Assembly (NCBI RefSeq): GCF_017639855.1
Contig: NZ_CP072115.1
Location: forward strand, 1,866,501 to 1,930,500
Length of the DNA: 64,000 nucleotides
DNA from: Streptococcus sp. zg-86
Lineage (GTDB): Bacteria > Bacillota > Bacilli > Lactobacillales > Streptococcaceae
Direction: 5' to 3'
Within the stretch, counting starts at the first letter, position 1, and each line of letters opens with the position of its first letter. The notes beneath the pieces are model-generated. The model was not told the origin of the DNA. It did no database searches and was given only the letters and a program-made list of their open reading frames with translations. Position numbers and translations under genes: made by a program. This document shows positions 8,567 through 16,291 of the stretch, one piece after another.

Positions 8567-9283
8567 ATGACAGCTTTACAATTCCAGTTTCAGACCGATT
8601 CTGTAACCCTCTACCACAAAAATCAATCGATTGGCACAATCCATTTCAAGGAAAATCCGTATCACAACCAAAATATTTATCTAAATTTTCAGTTGAAGCA
8701 GTACGATATAAGCCTTGCTCCTTCACTTTTCCAAGCCATTCTCCAGCATACCAAGCGCCCTTTGCAGGTCATGCTTGATTCTGCAGACCAGACCCTCATC
8801 GCTTTTTTAGAGGCAGGAGGTTTTACATGCTTGCGGAAATGCTATGAAATGGAAGTTAGTGTGCAAGATTACCTTGGAAATCCTGCCCCCATTCAATTTC
8901 AAATGGCAGAACAAACGGAAAACATCTATTATCGTTGTTGCAATCTATTGCTGAATCATTATCAGGAAAGGCATAAGGCAATCAGTCCATTTACAGGAGA
9001 GAAAGACGAGTTTTTCAAGGAACTTCCTTCCACTGTTTACTATCACATTGAAAAAGACGATATCACTTGTCTCGCTTTTCTTGACGGAAATGAAATTGCC
9101 TATCTTTGGGGAAAAAGCACAGACTGCCTCCAACCCTTTCTCAATCAACTGATTCCCTACCTCTTTCAGCAATATAGCTCCATTACCTTTGAAGCAGATG
9201 ATGTGGATCCCTGTGCAATGACACTTAAATCACTCTTTACAGATGTCACAGATGAACATTGGGATACTTATATCCTACGATAA
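8567..9283 (+). CDS. Uncharacterized protein, possibly GNAT-like
   Basis: A 238-residue soluble protein whose specific family I do not recognise. It has no signal peptide or membrane segment. The two-part layout (residues 1-105 and 110-238), with LIAFLEAGGF and a late EIAYLWG segment, is reminiscent of divergent acetyltransferases, but no acetyl-CoA P-loop is evident. It starts one base after the thioredoxin-like stop and is certainly cotranscribed with it. A bidirectional terminator follows. Function is left open. Confidence 0.75.
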   Translation: MTALQFQFQTDSVTLYHKNQSIGTIHFKENPYHNQNIYLNFQLKQYDISLAPSLFQAILQHTKRPLQVMLDSADQTLIAFLEAGGFTCLRKCYEMEVSVQDYLGNPAPIQFQMAEQTENIYYRCCNLLLNHYQERHKAISPFTGEKDEFFKELPSTVYYHIEKDDITCLAFLDGNEIAYLWGKSTDCLQPFLNQLIPYLFQQYSSITFEADDVDPCAMTLKSLFTDVTDEHWDTYILR

Positions 9284-9288
9284 ACACT

Positions 9289-9320
9289 AAAAAAGGGAAA
9301 AACATTCGTTTCCCTTTTTA
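9289..9320. terminator. Bidirectional terminator between the 8567 gene and tsf
   Basis: AAAAAGGGAAA ... TTTCCCTTTTT serves the plus-strand gene on the left and tsf on the minus strand. Confidence 0.85.
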
Positions 9321-9327
9321 TCTATCC

Positions 9328-10368
9328 TTATTTACCAAGAGCCGCAGCCATTGTAGCAGCAACTTCTGATTCAAAGTCGTTCGCTGCTTTTTCAATTCCT
9401 TCACCCACTTCGAAACGAGCAAATGTTACAACGCTAGCGTTTACTGAGTCAAGGTAGGCTTCAACTGTCTTGCTATCATCCATGATGTAAACTTGTGCAA
9501 GGAGTGTGTATGCTTGGTCAACTTTTGTATTGTCAAGCATAAAGCGATCCATTTTACCTGGAAGGATTTTATCCCAGATTTTTTCTGGTTTGCCTTCAGC
9601 AGCAAGTTCTGCTTTGATGTCTTCTTCTGCTTGAGCAATTACATCGTCAGACAATTGTGCTTTTGATCCATATTTCAAGAATGGAAGGGCTGGTTTACCA
9701 ACCATTGCACGGCTTTCATTGTCTTGTTCAATTTTGTGGTTCAATTGTGCCAATTCATCTTTCACGAATTGCTCATCCAATTCTTTGTATGAAAGAACAG
9801 TTGGTTTCATCGCAGCGATGTGCATTGATACTTGTTTTGCAAGTGTTTCATCGCCACCTTCGATGACAGAGATAACTCCGATGCGCCCACCATTGTGTTG
9901 GTACGCACCAAATGCTTGCGCATCTGTTTTTTCAATCAAGGCAAAACGACGGAATGAGATTTTTTCTCCGATTGTCGCAGTTGCATTTACGTAAGCTGCT
10001 TCAAGCGTTTCACCTGAAGGCATTGTAAGTGCAAGTGCTTCTTCGTTGTTAGCTGGTTTGCCTTCTGCGATTACTTTAGCTGTTTCGTTTACCAATTCAA
10101 CGAATTGAGCATTTTTCGCAACGAAGTCAGTTTCAGCGTTGACCTCAACAACTGCTGCTACATTTCCATCTACGTAAACACCAGTCAAACCTTCTGCTGC
10201 TACACGATCAGCTTTCTTAGCTGCTTTTGCCATTCCCTTTTCACGAAGCAACTCAATTGCTTTTTCGATGTCACCATCTACTTCAACAAGGGCTTTCTTC
10301 GCGTCCATGACACCAGCACCAGATTTTTCACGCAATTCTTTTACAAGCTTAGCTGTAATTTCTGCCAT
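9328..10368 (-). CDS. tsf: Elongation factor Ts
   Basis: Guanine-nucleotide exchange factor for EF-Tu. The 346-residue length is typical of streptococci. The N-terminal UBA-like domain and signature LREKSGAGVMDAKKAL lie at residues 12-27, and the core TDFVAKN motif near residue 80 contacts EF-Tu. Codon use is strongly biased, as expected for translation genes. It follows rpsB on the same strand, but a GC-rich terminator-like hairpin with a T run separates them (10403-10433). A TATAAT sequence lies between that hairpin and the GGAG ribosome binding site, so expression may be partly uncoupled from rpsB. Confidence 0.97.
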   Translation of the reverse strand: MAEITAKLVKELREKSGAGVMDAKKALVEVDGDIEKAIELLREKGMAKAAKKADRVAAEGLTGVYVDGNVAAVVEVNAETDFVAKNAQFVELVNETAKVIAEGKPANNEEALALTMPSGETLEAAYVNATATIGEKISFRRFALIEKTDAQAFGAYQHNGGRIGVISVIEGGDETLAKQVSMHIAAMKPTVLSYKELDEQFVKDELAQLNHKIEQDNESRAMVGKPALPFLKYGSKAQLSDDVIAQAEEDIKAELAAEGKPEKIWDKILPGKMDRFMLDNTKVDQAYTLLAQVYIMDDSKTVEAYLDSVNASVVTFARFEVGEGIEKAANDFESEVAATMAAALGK

Positions 10369-10402
10369 TATTCGATCTCCTATTTTAGTTTATTATATTT
10401 AG

Positions 10403-10433
10403 AAAAAAGGGGAGGGCTGAGCCCCGCCCCTTA
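10403..10433 (-). terminator. Intra-operon terminator/attenuator between rpsB and tsf
   Basis: Minus-strand AAGGGGCGGGGCTCAGCCC is closed by TCCCCTT and followed by TTTTTT. It is a very stable hairpin in the 82-bp gap between rpsB and tsf. Confidence 0.75.
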
Positions 10434-10450
10434 GGATGTTTTACGATTTA

Positions 10451-11233
10451 TTAATTGTTGTCGCCTTCTACAACTTCAACGATTTCTTCGATAGATGTTG
10501 CTTCGGTTTCAGTAGCTGCCAATTCTGCTTCTACTGATTCAACGCTATCTTCACCTTGACGACCTTCGATAATTGCATCAGCCATTTTCGCAGTGATCAA
10601 TTTAACAGCGCGGATTGCATCATCGTTTGCTGGGATGATAACATCGATATCATCTGGGTCAGTGTTTGTGTCAACCATCGCAACAACTGGGATACCCAAT
10701 TTTTTCGCTTCTTTAACAGCGATTTGCTCTTTATGCGGGTCAACAACGAACATAACATCTGGAATACGTGGCATATCTGCAATACCACCCAAGAATTTTT
10801 CAAGACGAGCACGTTGTTTATTCAACAATGCTACTTCTTTCTTAGGAAGAACGTCAAATGTTCCTTCTTCTTCCATACGGTTGATTTCTTTCAAACGAGC
10901 GATACGTTTTTGAATTGTTCCCCAGTTTGTAAGAGTTCCACCCAACCAACGGTGGTTGATGAAGTATTGACCAGAACGGATAGCTTCGTCTTTCACTGCT
11001 TCTGCAGCTTGTTTTTTCGTACCAACGAACAAGATAACTGCATCGTTTGCTGCTGCATCACGGATAAAATCGTATGCTTGATCAGCTAATTTTACAGTTT
11101 GTTGAAGGTCGATAACGTGGATACCGTTACGCTCTGTAAAGATGTATTTTGCCATCTTAGGGTTCCAGCGACGAGTTTGGTGACCAAAGTGAACACCAGC
11201 CTCAAGAAGTTGTTTCATTGAAATTACTGCCAT
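10451..11233 (-). CDS. rpsB: 30S ribosomal protein S2
   Basis: Small-subunit ribosomal protein that joins late in 30S assembly. The 260-residue protein carries the family signatures MKQLLEAGVHFGHQTRRWNPKM near the N-terminus and PDVMFVVDPHKE near residue 155. The acidic tail (VESVEAELAATETEATSIEEIVEVVEG) is a usual streptococcal extension. It starts behind GGAG, 9 nt from the ATG. A 113-nt structured leader precedes it, which suggests feedback control. Confidence 0.97.
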   Translation of the reverse strand: MAVISMKQLLEAGVHFGHQTRRWNPKMAKYIFTERNGIHVIDLQQTVKLADQAYDFIRDAAANDAVILFVGTKKQAAEAVKDEAIRSGQYFINHRWLGGTLTNWGTIQKRIARLKEINRMEEEGTFDVLPKKEVALLNKQRARLEKFLGGIADMPRIPDVMFVVDPHKEQIAVKEAKKLGIPVVAMVDTNTDPDDIDVIIPANDDAIRAVKLITAKMADAIIEGRQGEDSVESVEAELAATETEATSIEEIVEVVEGDNN

Positions 11234-11346
11234 GAGTAATGTCTCCTTTTTGTTTATTCTCCTCTCTCAAACGTCAACTTGCAGTCCAACCTTACGGCAA
11301 CAGGCCCACAATGGATTTGAGATGAGTATTTATTGCTTTTTGCAAC
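11234..11346 (-). promoter_or_regulatory. rpsB 5' leader, possible S2 autoregulatory structure
   Basis: From the predicted transcription start to the rpsB ATG there are about 113 nt with a GC-rich hairpin core (GGGCCTGTTGCC, then GTAAGGTTGGAC). A long, structured leader before rpsB agrees with known S2 feedback control in bacteria. The exact fold was not computed. Confidence 0.4.
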
Positions 11347-11352
11347 TCTATT

Positions 11353-11381
11353 ATCTTACCAAATTTCTAGTAATTTGGCAA
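11353..11381 (-). promoter_or_regulatory. rpsB promoter
   Basis: Minus-strand TTGCCA (11381-11376), 17-bp spacer, TAAGAT (11358-11353). Confidence 0.7.
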
Positions 11382-11432
11382 GGGATTTGTTGCTTCTAAT
11401 GAGAATAAATGCAAATATAGACCATTTCCCAC

Positions 11433-11461
11433 TTGACCAATCGTCTTTTTTTCGGTAGAAT
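11433..11461 (+). promoter_or_regulatory. tRNA-Cys promoter
   Basis: TTGACC, 17-bp spacer, TAGAAT; the tRNA begins 13 nt downstream. Confidence 0.75.
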
Positions 11462-11473
11462 ATTATTTGTTAT

Positions 11474-11544
11474 GGCGGTATAGCCAAGTGGTAAGGCACG
11501 GCTCTGCAAAAGCTTGATCGTCGGTTCAAATCCGTCTACCGCCT
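11474..11544 (+). tRNA. tRNA-Cys (GCA)
   Basis: A 71-nt cloverleaf: acceptor GGCGGTA pairs with TACCGCC, D-arm GCCAAGTGGTAAGGC, anticodon loop CTGCAAA with GCA, T-arm containing GGTTCAAATCC, discriminator T. The 3' CCA is not encoded. A terminator hairpin follows about 35 nt later. It is a single gene, not part of a tRNA cluster. Confidence 0.93.
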
Positions 11545-11578
11545 TTTAGTACCTGATTTAGCAGGATTTAACCAAGTG

Positions 11579-11604
11579 AAAAGCCCGTAAAATCGGGCTT
11601 TTTT
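11579..11604 (+). terminator. Terminator after tRNA-Cys
   Basis: AAAAGCCCG-TAAAAT-CGGGCTTTTTT, a classical short stem with a T run. Confidence 0.9.
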
Positions 11605-11695
11605 GATTTTCTTATTCGGTTAAACTTAACAAAGTTAGTGAGCAAATGGGGCAAAAAATCCTTCTGTGATACTCAGGAGAATTTCACCGCTATAC

Positions 11696-11863
11696 CTACA
11701 ATTCCTTCCGGATTGCTTTTTGCAATAGCTGACTAAAATTGACCTTGTTTTCTTTTCCTAGTTCAACAAGCCAGCTTGGTAGCTTAACAGTTTTATTGAT
11801 AATCTTAGAACGTTCGTGCTCACGAACAAGCTCCGTATCAACCAAAATAATCCCCTCATCTAC
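11696..11863 (-). pseudogene. Remnant of a HicB-type antitoxin (C-terminal end only)
   Basis: The minus-strand frame reads about 55 codons ending in TAG at 11698-11696. It contains REHERSKIINKTVKLPSWL followed by FSQLLQKAIRKEL, which is the C-terminal ribbon-helix-helix part of HicB antitoxins. The N-terminal partial-RNase H-like domain is missing; upstream sequence is AT-rich with no continuing frame, and a modular repeat begins at 11954. No hicA toxin remains on either side. I read it as a decayed hicAB locus trimmed by deletion. It was recognised by motif, not by search. Confidence 0.6.
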
Positions 11864-11953
11864 TTTATTTCTTTTTTTCTGCTGACATTTAGAACAGGCA
11901 AGAATAACAGAACAGGAACAATAAGAATACCACTAACATTTCAATCAAAGATA

Positions 11954-12326
11954 CTATGGTGGATTGAGAAAGGAATAGGACAAGGTAAGAAGTTGCAGAT
12001 AGAACTGACGTTCATCAATACTCTATAAAAATCAAAATCTGACTAGCTTCCACAACTGAGAATTGTGGAAGGCTGGAAATAGAACGAGTGCAGCTCGCCC
12101 CTTGCAATTGAGAATTGTGGAAGGCTGGAAATAGAACGAGCACAGCTCGCCCCTTTGAACCACTAGTTCGGACTAATGGTAGCTGAGGATCATTGCATAA
12201 TCCTTATTTCCAACCTTCAACAGTCCTCAGGACTGTTGAAGCAAGGTGAGTTAACGACGTCAGACTTTGATTTTTGACGAGTAAAAGCGACTTAACGATG
12301 TCCTAACCTTTATTCAATTCACTATA
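11954..12326 (+). repeat. TATAGTG-ended modular repeat with nested TACTC element and 2x52-bp unit
   Basis: Inverted ends are (C)TATGGTGGATTGAGAAAGG and CAATTCACTATA. The nested element runs from ATACTCTATAAAAATC to GACGAGTA. A 52-bp unit beginning CAACTGAG/CAATTGAGAATTGTGG occurs twice, at 12053 and 12105. Confidence 0.85.
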
Positions 12327-12364
12327 AATTTGTTGATTAAGCATCGCAAACCATATCTGTAGTA

Positions 12365-12427
12365 CAAAAAACCAGCGGATAGACTGGTACAGGAGATTAT
12401 GAAAAATTTTAAGTTTGAATATAGCAT
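12365..12427 (-). repeat. Terminator-associated direct repeat, left copy (DUF4298 gene terminator)
   Basis: Contains the minus-strand hairpin ACCAG/CTGGT followed by TTTTTT, joined to AGGAGATTATGAAAAAT and a TTGAATA segment on the plus strand. It is about 75% alike 12802-12871 on the other side of the DUF4298 gene. Confidence 0.55.
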
Positions 12428-12481
12428 AAACTAAGCAAGGTTGAAACACATCTGTCCTAAGATAGAGATTTTCCCTTTTCT

Positions 12482-12787
12482 CTATATAGAGGAATGATCT
12501 TTATTTCCTAGCTCTTTCATCTTCTTCATCAGCTCACGATGACGAGCTATGGTATTATAGACAGCATCTTCTGACAATACACCACGCGCCATATCTTTTG
12601 GGAGTTGTTCTGCCTCATCCATTTGATAGTGACGCATCCATTCCTTGCTTTCATAATAGGCAAATAAGCTAGCTAAGCTAGGTTGAAACTGCTCAAATAT
12701 CTCTAAAGACTGCTCCACATTTGTCAATACTGTTTCTGCTTGGTTTAAGATTTCTTCCATTTCTTGGATCTTTTTGATATCATTCAT
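12482..12787 (-). CDS. DUF4298 family protein
   Basis: A 101-residue, highly charged, largely helical protein of unknown function, recognised as the DUF4298 type seen in streptococci. There is no signal peptide or membrane segment. Residues 1-35 have heptad-like hydrophobic spacing, consistent with a coiled coil, and the tail is lysine-rich. The -10 box TATACT (with TG extension) ends only 6 nt before the ATG and there is no Shine-Dalgarno, so the mRNA is probably leaderless. The gene is monocistronic, with terminator-bearing direct repeats on both sides. Confidence 0.7.
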   Translation of the reverse strand: MNDIKKIQEMEEILNQAETVLTNVEQSLEIFEQFQPSLASLFAYYESKEWMRHYQMDEAEQLPKDMARGVLSEDAVYNTIARHRELMKKMKELGNKDHSSI

Positions 12788-12793
12788 AGTTTC

Positions 12794-12799
12794 AGTATA
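12794..12799 (-). promoter_or_regulatory. Extended -10 of the DUF4298 gene, leaderless arrangement
   Basis: Minus-strand TGCTATACT is followed by GAAACT and then ATG. Confidence 0.65.
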
Positions 12800-12801
12800 G
12801 C

Positions 12802-12871
12802 AAAAACACTAGCGGATTTGCTAGTGTTTTAAGGAGATTATGAAAAATATTTAGGATTGAATACAGTATAG
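12802..12871 (-). repeat. Terminator-associated direct repeat, right copy
   Basis: Minus-strand hairpin ACACTAGC/GCTAGTGT with a T run, joined on the plus strand to AAGGAGATTATGAAAAATA and TTGAATACAGTATA. It is related to 12365-12427. Confidence 0.55.
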
Positions 12872-12928
12872 CTTCTTTTAGTCCAAATGAAATCAGTCTT
12901 CAGACCGATATTTCCAAAATAAAACAAA

Positions 12929-12961
12929 AGAGAGAACTGGTGCTTGACACGCATTCCCTCT
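12929..12961 (-). terminator. nusG terminator
   Basis: Minus-strand AGAGGGAATGCGTG pairs imperfectly with CACCAGTTCTCTCT and is followed by TTTGTTTT. The hairpin at 12802-12830 may act as a backup. Confidence 0.65.
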
Positions 12962-12974
12962 GTTCTTATCCAGC

Positions 12975-13514
12975 TTACAATTCTGCGATTTGGCTCAAAT
13001 TCACTTCGGCAATCGTATCATTTCCGAACATAGAAATGACCATTTTTACCTTATTATTGTCAATTTCAGTAATTTTTCCTGTATAGTCCGTAAAGGCTCC
13101 GTCGATGATTCGAACCGTATCCCCCACCTTGACATCAATGTCAAATTCTTGAACGGTTTGTCCCATAGACACTAGAATTTGGCGAATTTCTTCTTCCAAA
13201 AGTGGTGTTGGTTTTGAACGATTCCCATGTGACCCGACAAATCCTGTAACGTTTGGTGTATTCCGCACAACAAACCAGGCTTCATCTGTCATGACCATTT
13301 CGACCAAGACATACCCTGGGAAACGATTTTCTTCTACTTCTTTGACTTCCCCATTTTTTTCCACTTGGACAGTCTGAGTAGGGATTTCCACACGAAGGAT
13401 ATTTTCAAGCATATTATAGGTATGCGCTCGTTGAAGAAGGTTTTCTTTGACCTTATTCTCATATCCTGAATAGGTTTGAAGTACAAACCAGCCTTTATCA
13501 AAACTATCTAACAT
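12975..13514 (-). CDS. nusG: Transcription termination/antitermination factor NusG
   Basis: RNA-polymerase-associated processivity and termination factor of 179 residues. The NGN domain begins WFVLQTYSGYENKVKENL (residues 9-26). The NGN core FPGYVLVEM is followed by a C-terminal KOW domain, VGDTVRIIDGAFTDYTGKI. It is downstream of rpmG-secE on the same strand. It has its own consensus promoter, and an intrinsic terminator lies within its short leader, which suggests control by premature termination. The start ATG at 13514 is preceded by GGAAGCGAGCT. Confidence 0.97.
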   Translation of the reverse strand: MLDSFDKGWFVLQTYSGYENKVKENLLQRAHTYNMLENILRVEIPTQTVQVEKNGEVKEVEENRFPGYVLVEMVMTDEAWFVVRNTPNVTGFVGSHGNRSKPTPLLEEEIRQILVSMGQTVQEFDIDVKVGDTVRIIDGAFTDYTGKITEIDNNKVKMVISMFGNDTIAEVNLSQIAEL

Positions 13515-13533
13515 AGCTCGCTTCCTTTCATAA

Positions 13534-13593
13534 TAAAAAAGCCCGAAGGCTTTCCCTTTTCTTCATTATAGCATGGCAATTTTCGTCTTGCAA
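13534..13593 (-). promoter_or_regulatory. nusG promoter followed by a leader terminator
   Basis: Minus strand: TTGCAA (13593-13588), 17-bp spacer, TATAAT (13570-13565). Then, starting a few nt after the expected transcript start, the hairpin AAAGCC-TTCG-GGCTTTTTT (13554-13534). The nusG ATG follows 20 nt later. The hairpin may also end rpmG-secE transcripts. Confidence 0.75.
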
Positions 13594-13600
13594 GCATTTT

Positions 13601-13777
13601 CTAGAAAAGATTGATGAGGCTGATAATCCCTCGAGATAAGACAAGGTCAAATAGGTAAATAATTGCTACGAAAAAGGCGGTATACTGAATCACTGACATA
13701 AAATCTTTCCAGCTCTGTCTTTTTGTTGGCCAAGTCGTATCTTTTAAAATCCGGACAATATCTTTTAAAAATTTCAC
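13601..13777 (-). CDS. secE: Preprotein translocase subunit SecE
   Basis: Small essential subunit of the SecYEG channel, 58 residues with a GTG start behind AGGAG (7-nt spacing). The sequence reads MKFLKDIVRILKDTTWPT, then the conserved Lys-Arg amphipathic segment, then a single membrane span around residues 32-50 (TAFFVAIIYLFDLVL). This is the usual one-span Gram-positive form. It sits between rpmG and nusG, the canonical order, with 9 bp to rpmG. Confidence 0.93.
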   Translation of the reverse strand: MKFLKDIVRILKDTTWPTKRQSWKDFMSVIQYTAFFVAIIYLFDLVLSRGIISLINLF

Positions 13778-13786
13778 AACAGTCTC

Positions 13787-13939
13787 CTATCTGGTTTCCT
13801 TGTGGACCGTATATTGACCACAATGTTTACAATATTTATTTACTTCTAATCGTGTCGGCTTAGGATTGCTAGAGAGTTTGATTGAATAATTACGCGATCC
13901 ACAGACTGCACACGCTAGGCTTGCTTTTTTCAGTGCCAT
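13787..13939 (-). CDS. rpmG: 50S ribosomal protein L33
   Basis: Large-subunit ribosomal protein of 50 residues. It keeps both zinc-ribbon cysteine pairs (CAVC at residues 9-12 and CKHC near 36-39), so it is the zinc-binding form. The ATG at 13939 (MALKKASLACAVCG) is chosen because GGAGGG is 5 nt upstream; a longer frame to 13987 has no such signal. It lies between pbp2a and secE in a single transcript. Confidence 0.93.
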   Translation of the reverse strand: MALKKASLACAVCGSRNYSIKLSSNPKPTRLEVNKYCKHCGQYTVHKETR

Positions 13940-13987
13940 AAAGCCCTCCATCTTTGCTATTCTATCATGTTTTCTTTGATTTGGCAA

Positions 13988-16171
13988 CTACTCAAACCAA
14001 CTCTTTAGGTTATCCCAGAGAGTCTTTGCCCGTTCTGGCAGTTGTGCATCCACGATTTCTTGCTTGGTTTGCTCCAGCAAGTCTTGGGCTTTATTTTTGA
14101 TATCATTGATCTGTTCTTGGTAATTCCCAATAGTTGACAGGGGATTTGACTGGCTTGAAGAAACAATACCATTTTGAACATAGGCGTTTTCAACTGTGAA
14201 GTCCGTCCCTGCTGTATTTGGCAAGAGAGAAGCCGCTACTGTTTGAAAGACGTTGGCAGCCATCCAGAAATTATTGCCATCAATGTAGTGTTGTTCATCG
14301 GTCTTTTCAAATCCAATCCATTGACTGATCACAAGGTCGGGAGTGTAGCCAATCACCCACTGATCATTGATTAAGTCCGGATGAAAGCTTGTTTCCGTTG
14401 TTCCTGTTTTACCAGCCATAGTATAGTCATAAACGGCTGCACTAGCTCCTGTTCCATTGGTAAAGGTCCCTAGCATCATGGAGGTCATTTTGTCTGCTAC
14501 GGATTGGTCAATAACACGTTTGCTTGATTCTTTGTGTTGAACCAATACCTTTCCACTAGCCGTTTCAATACGGGTAATCAAGTGAGCATCTTTCATAACC
14601 CCACCATTGGCAAAAGTAGAATAGGCTTGAGCCATCTCAAGGGGGTTGGTCGATACTCCACTTCCGATAGCCACTCCCAAAACAGGATCGACCTTATCCA
14701 TATTGAGACCAAATTTTTTCCCATACTCAAAGGCCTTGTCAAGCCCTAATGCATTAACAGCTGCTACAGCTGGCAGATTATAAGACATAGCAAGCGCCTG
14801 GTACATCGGAATCGTCTCTGATGTAGAATGATCAAAATTATGCAAGGTATAGGTGCCATAGGTTTCTGTATGATTATCTAACTCCTTGTCAATGGACCAG
14901 CCAGCTACCACAGCAGGAGTGTAGGCAACCAGCGGCTTAATCACAGAACCCGGACTTCGCTCTGATTGGGTCGCAAAGTTAAACTGACGAAAGGCTACAT
15001 CCTCTGAGCTATTTACCCGTCCCACTAAGGCACGAACGCCACCCGTTTTCGGATCCATAGCAACACTTGCAGATTGCGCATACGATCCATCATAGGCTGA
15101 ACTTGGAAAGAGGCTTTCATCATTGTAAATCAGCTGCATGCTGGCCTGCGAATTTTGGTCTAACTCTGTATAAATCCGATAGCCATTGTTGATAATATCG
15201 CTCTCTTTTAAACCATACTGGTTAATGGCTTCTGCCACAACCGCATCGAAATAAGAAGGGTAGCTATAATTGCTCTGCCTGCCTCCATAGGTGTCATGTA
15301 ATTGGCTGCTAATATCAATCTGCGCGTCAGTATCAGCAGTCGCTTGATCAAGATAACCCGCATCAACCATCGCTTGAAGGACGGTATTTCTCCTGTTAGT
15401 GGCATATTCAATCGAATAGTAAGGATTGTAAATCTCAGGGCCTTTTAACATCCCGGCAATAGTTGCTGCTTGTTCTACTGTTAGTTGACTGGCTGATGTC
15501 CCAAAGTATTTCTGGCTAGCATCTTCAACGCCCCAGACACCATTCCCAAAATAAGCATTATTTAGGTACATGGTGAGAATTTCTTCCTTGCTATACTTTT
15601 TGTTAATCTCAAGAGCAAGGAAATACTCGCGTGCCTTTCGACTAATGGTCTGGTCTTGGGTAAGAAAGGCATTTTTGGCCAGCTGCTGAGTAATGGTTGA
15701 GCCACCACCAGATTTTCCAAGGGTCAATACCGCAAGAAGAGTTCGCTTATAGTTGATACCTGAATTTTTATAAAAGGTGCGGTCTTCAGTCGCAACAACA
15801 GCCTGTTGCAAATTCGGACTAATGGCATCTAGCTCTATATAGGTCCCTTTTTGACCAGACAAGGCACCTGCTTCATTGCCATCCTTATCATAAATGACAG
15901 TTGTCGCTTTTAAAGCAGCCTGCAAGTCGCCAACATTCGCCGTTTTTGCTAGGAAAAACAAATAACCTCCCACTGTTAAGACGAGCAGTCCAAGGATAAT
16001 CAAAAAAATCTTCGTTAGCTGATAGCGGCGCCAAAACCGACGGATCGGTTCGGGAATGTGGGATATTTTCTTTGGTTTTGCTTCACCCTCTGTCATTTTG
16101 CGGCGACTGCGGCGCATCTGGTGACCTTCTGTAAGCCGATCCTGATCTTCTCTCACATCGTATTCGTCCAT
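13988..16171 (-). CDS. pbp2a: Class A penicillin-binding protein 2a
   Basis: Bifunctional peptidoglycan glycosyltransferase/transpeptidase of 727 residues. It has a charged cytoplasmic N-terminus, one membrane anchor near residues 52-75 (IFLIILGLLVLTVGGYLFFLA) and an extracellular remainder. GT51 motifs EDRTFYKNSG and GGSTITQQLAKN precede the penicillin-binding domain, where SVIK, SYN and KTGTT are the three active-site motifs. The start at 16171 is preferred over 16204 because AAGGAGAG precedes it. The order pbp2a-rpmG-secE-nusG matches other streptococci. TATAAT at 16208-16203 is the likely -10. Confidence 0.95.
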   Translation of the reverse strand: MDEYDVREDQDRLTEGHQMRRSRRKMTEGEAKPKKISHIPEPIRRFWRRYQLTKIFLIILGLLVLTVGGYLFFLAKTANVGDLQAALKATTVIYDKDGNEAGALSGQKGTYIELDAISPNLQQAVVATEDRTFYKNSGINYKRTLLAVLTLGKSGGGSTITQQLAKNAFLTQDQTISRKAREYFLALEINKKYSKEEILTMYLNNAYFGNGVWGVEDASQKYFGTSASQLTVEQAATIAGMLKGPEIYNPYYSIEYATNRRNTVLQAMVDAGYLDQATADTDAQIDISSQLHDTYGGRQSNYSYPSYFDAVVAEAINQYGLKESDIINNGYRIYTELDQNSQASMQLIYNDESLFPSSAYDGSYAQSASVAMDPKTGGVRALVGRVNSSEDVAFRQFNFATQSERSPGSVIKPLVAYTPAVVAGWSIDKELDNHTETYGTYTLHNFDHSTSETIPMYQALAMSYNLPAVAAVNALGLDKAFEYGKKFGLNMDKVDPVLGVAIGSGVSTNPLEMAQAYSTFANGGVMKDAHLITRIETASGKVLVQHKESSKRVIDQSVADKMTSMMLGTFTNGTGASAAVYDYTMAGKTGTTETSFHPDLINDQWVIGYTPDLVISQWIGFEKTDEQHYIDGNNFWMAANVFQTVAASLLPNTAGTDFTVENAYVQNGIVSSSQSNPLSTIGNYQEQINDIKNKAQDLLEQTKQEIVDAQLPERAKTLWDNLKSWFE

Positions 16172-16291
16172 GATACTCTCTCCTTCTACATAATTTTGTA
16201 CCATTATACTACATTTTACATCATTCAGCCTGATAAAACCTTTAAAACCAGCTTTGGAAGAGGAACAAGTCCATAATTATAGTGGAAATAG

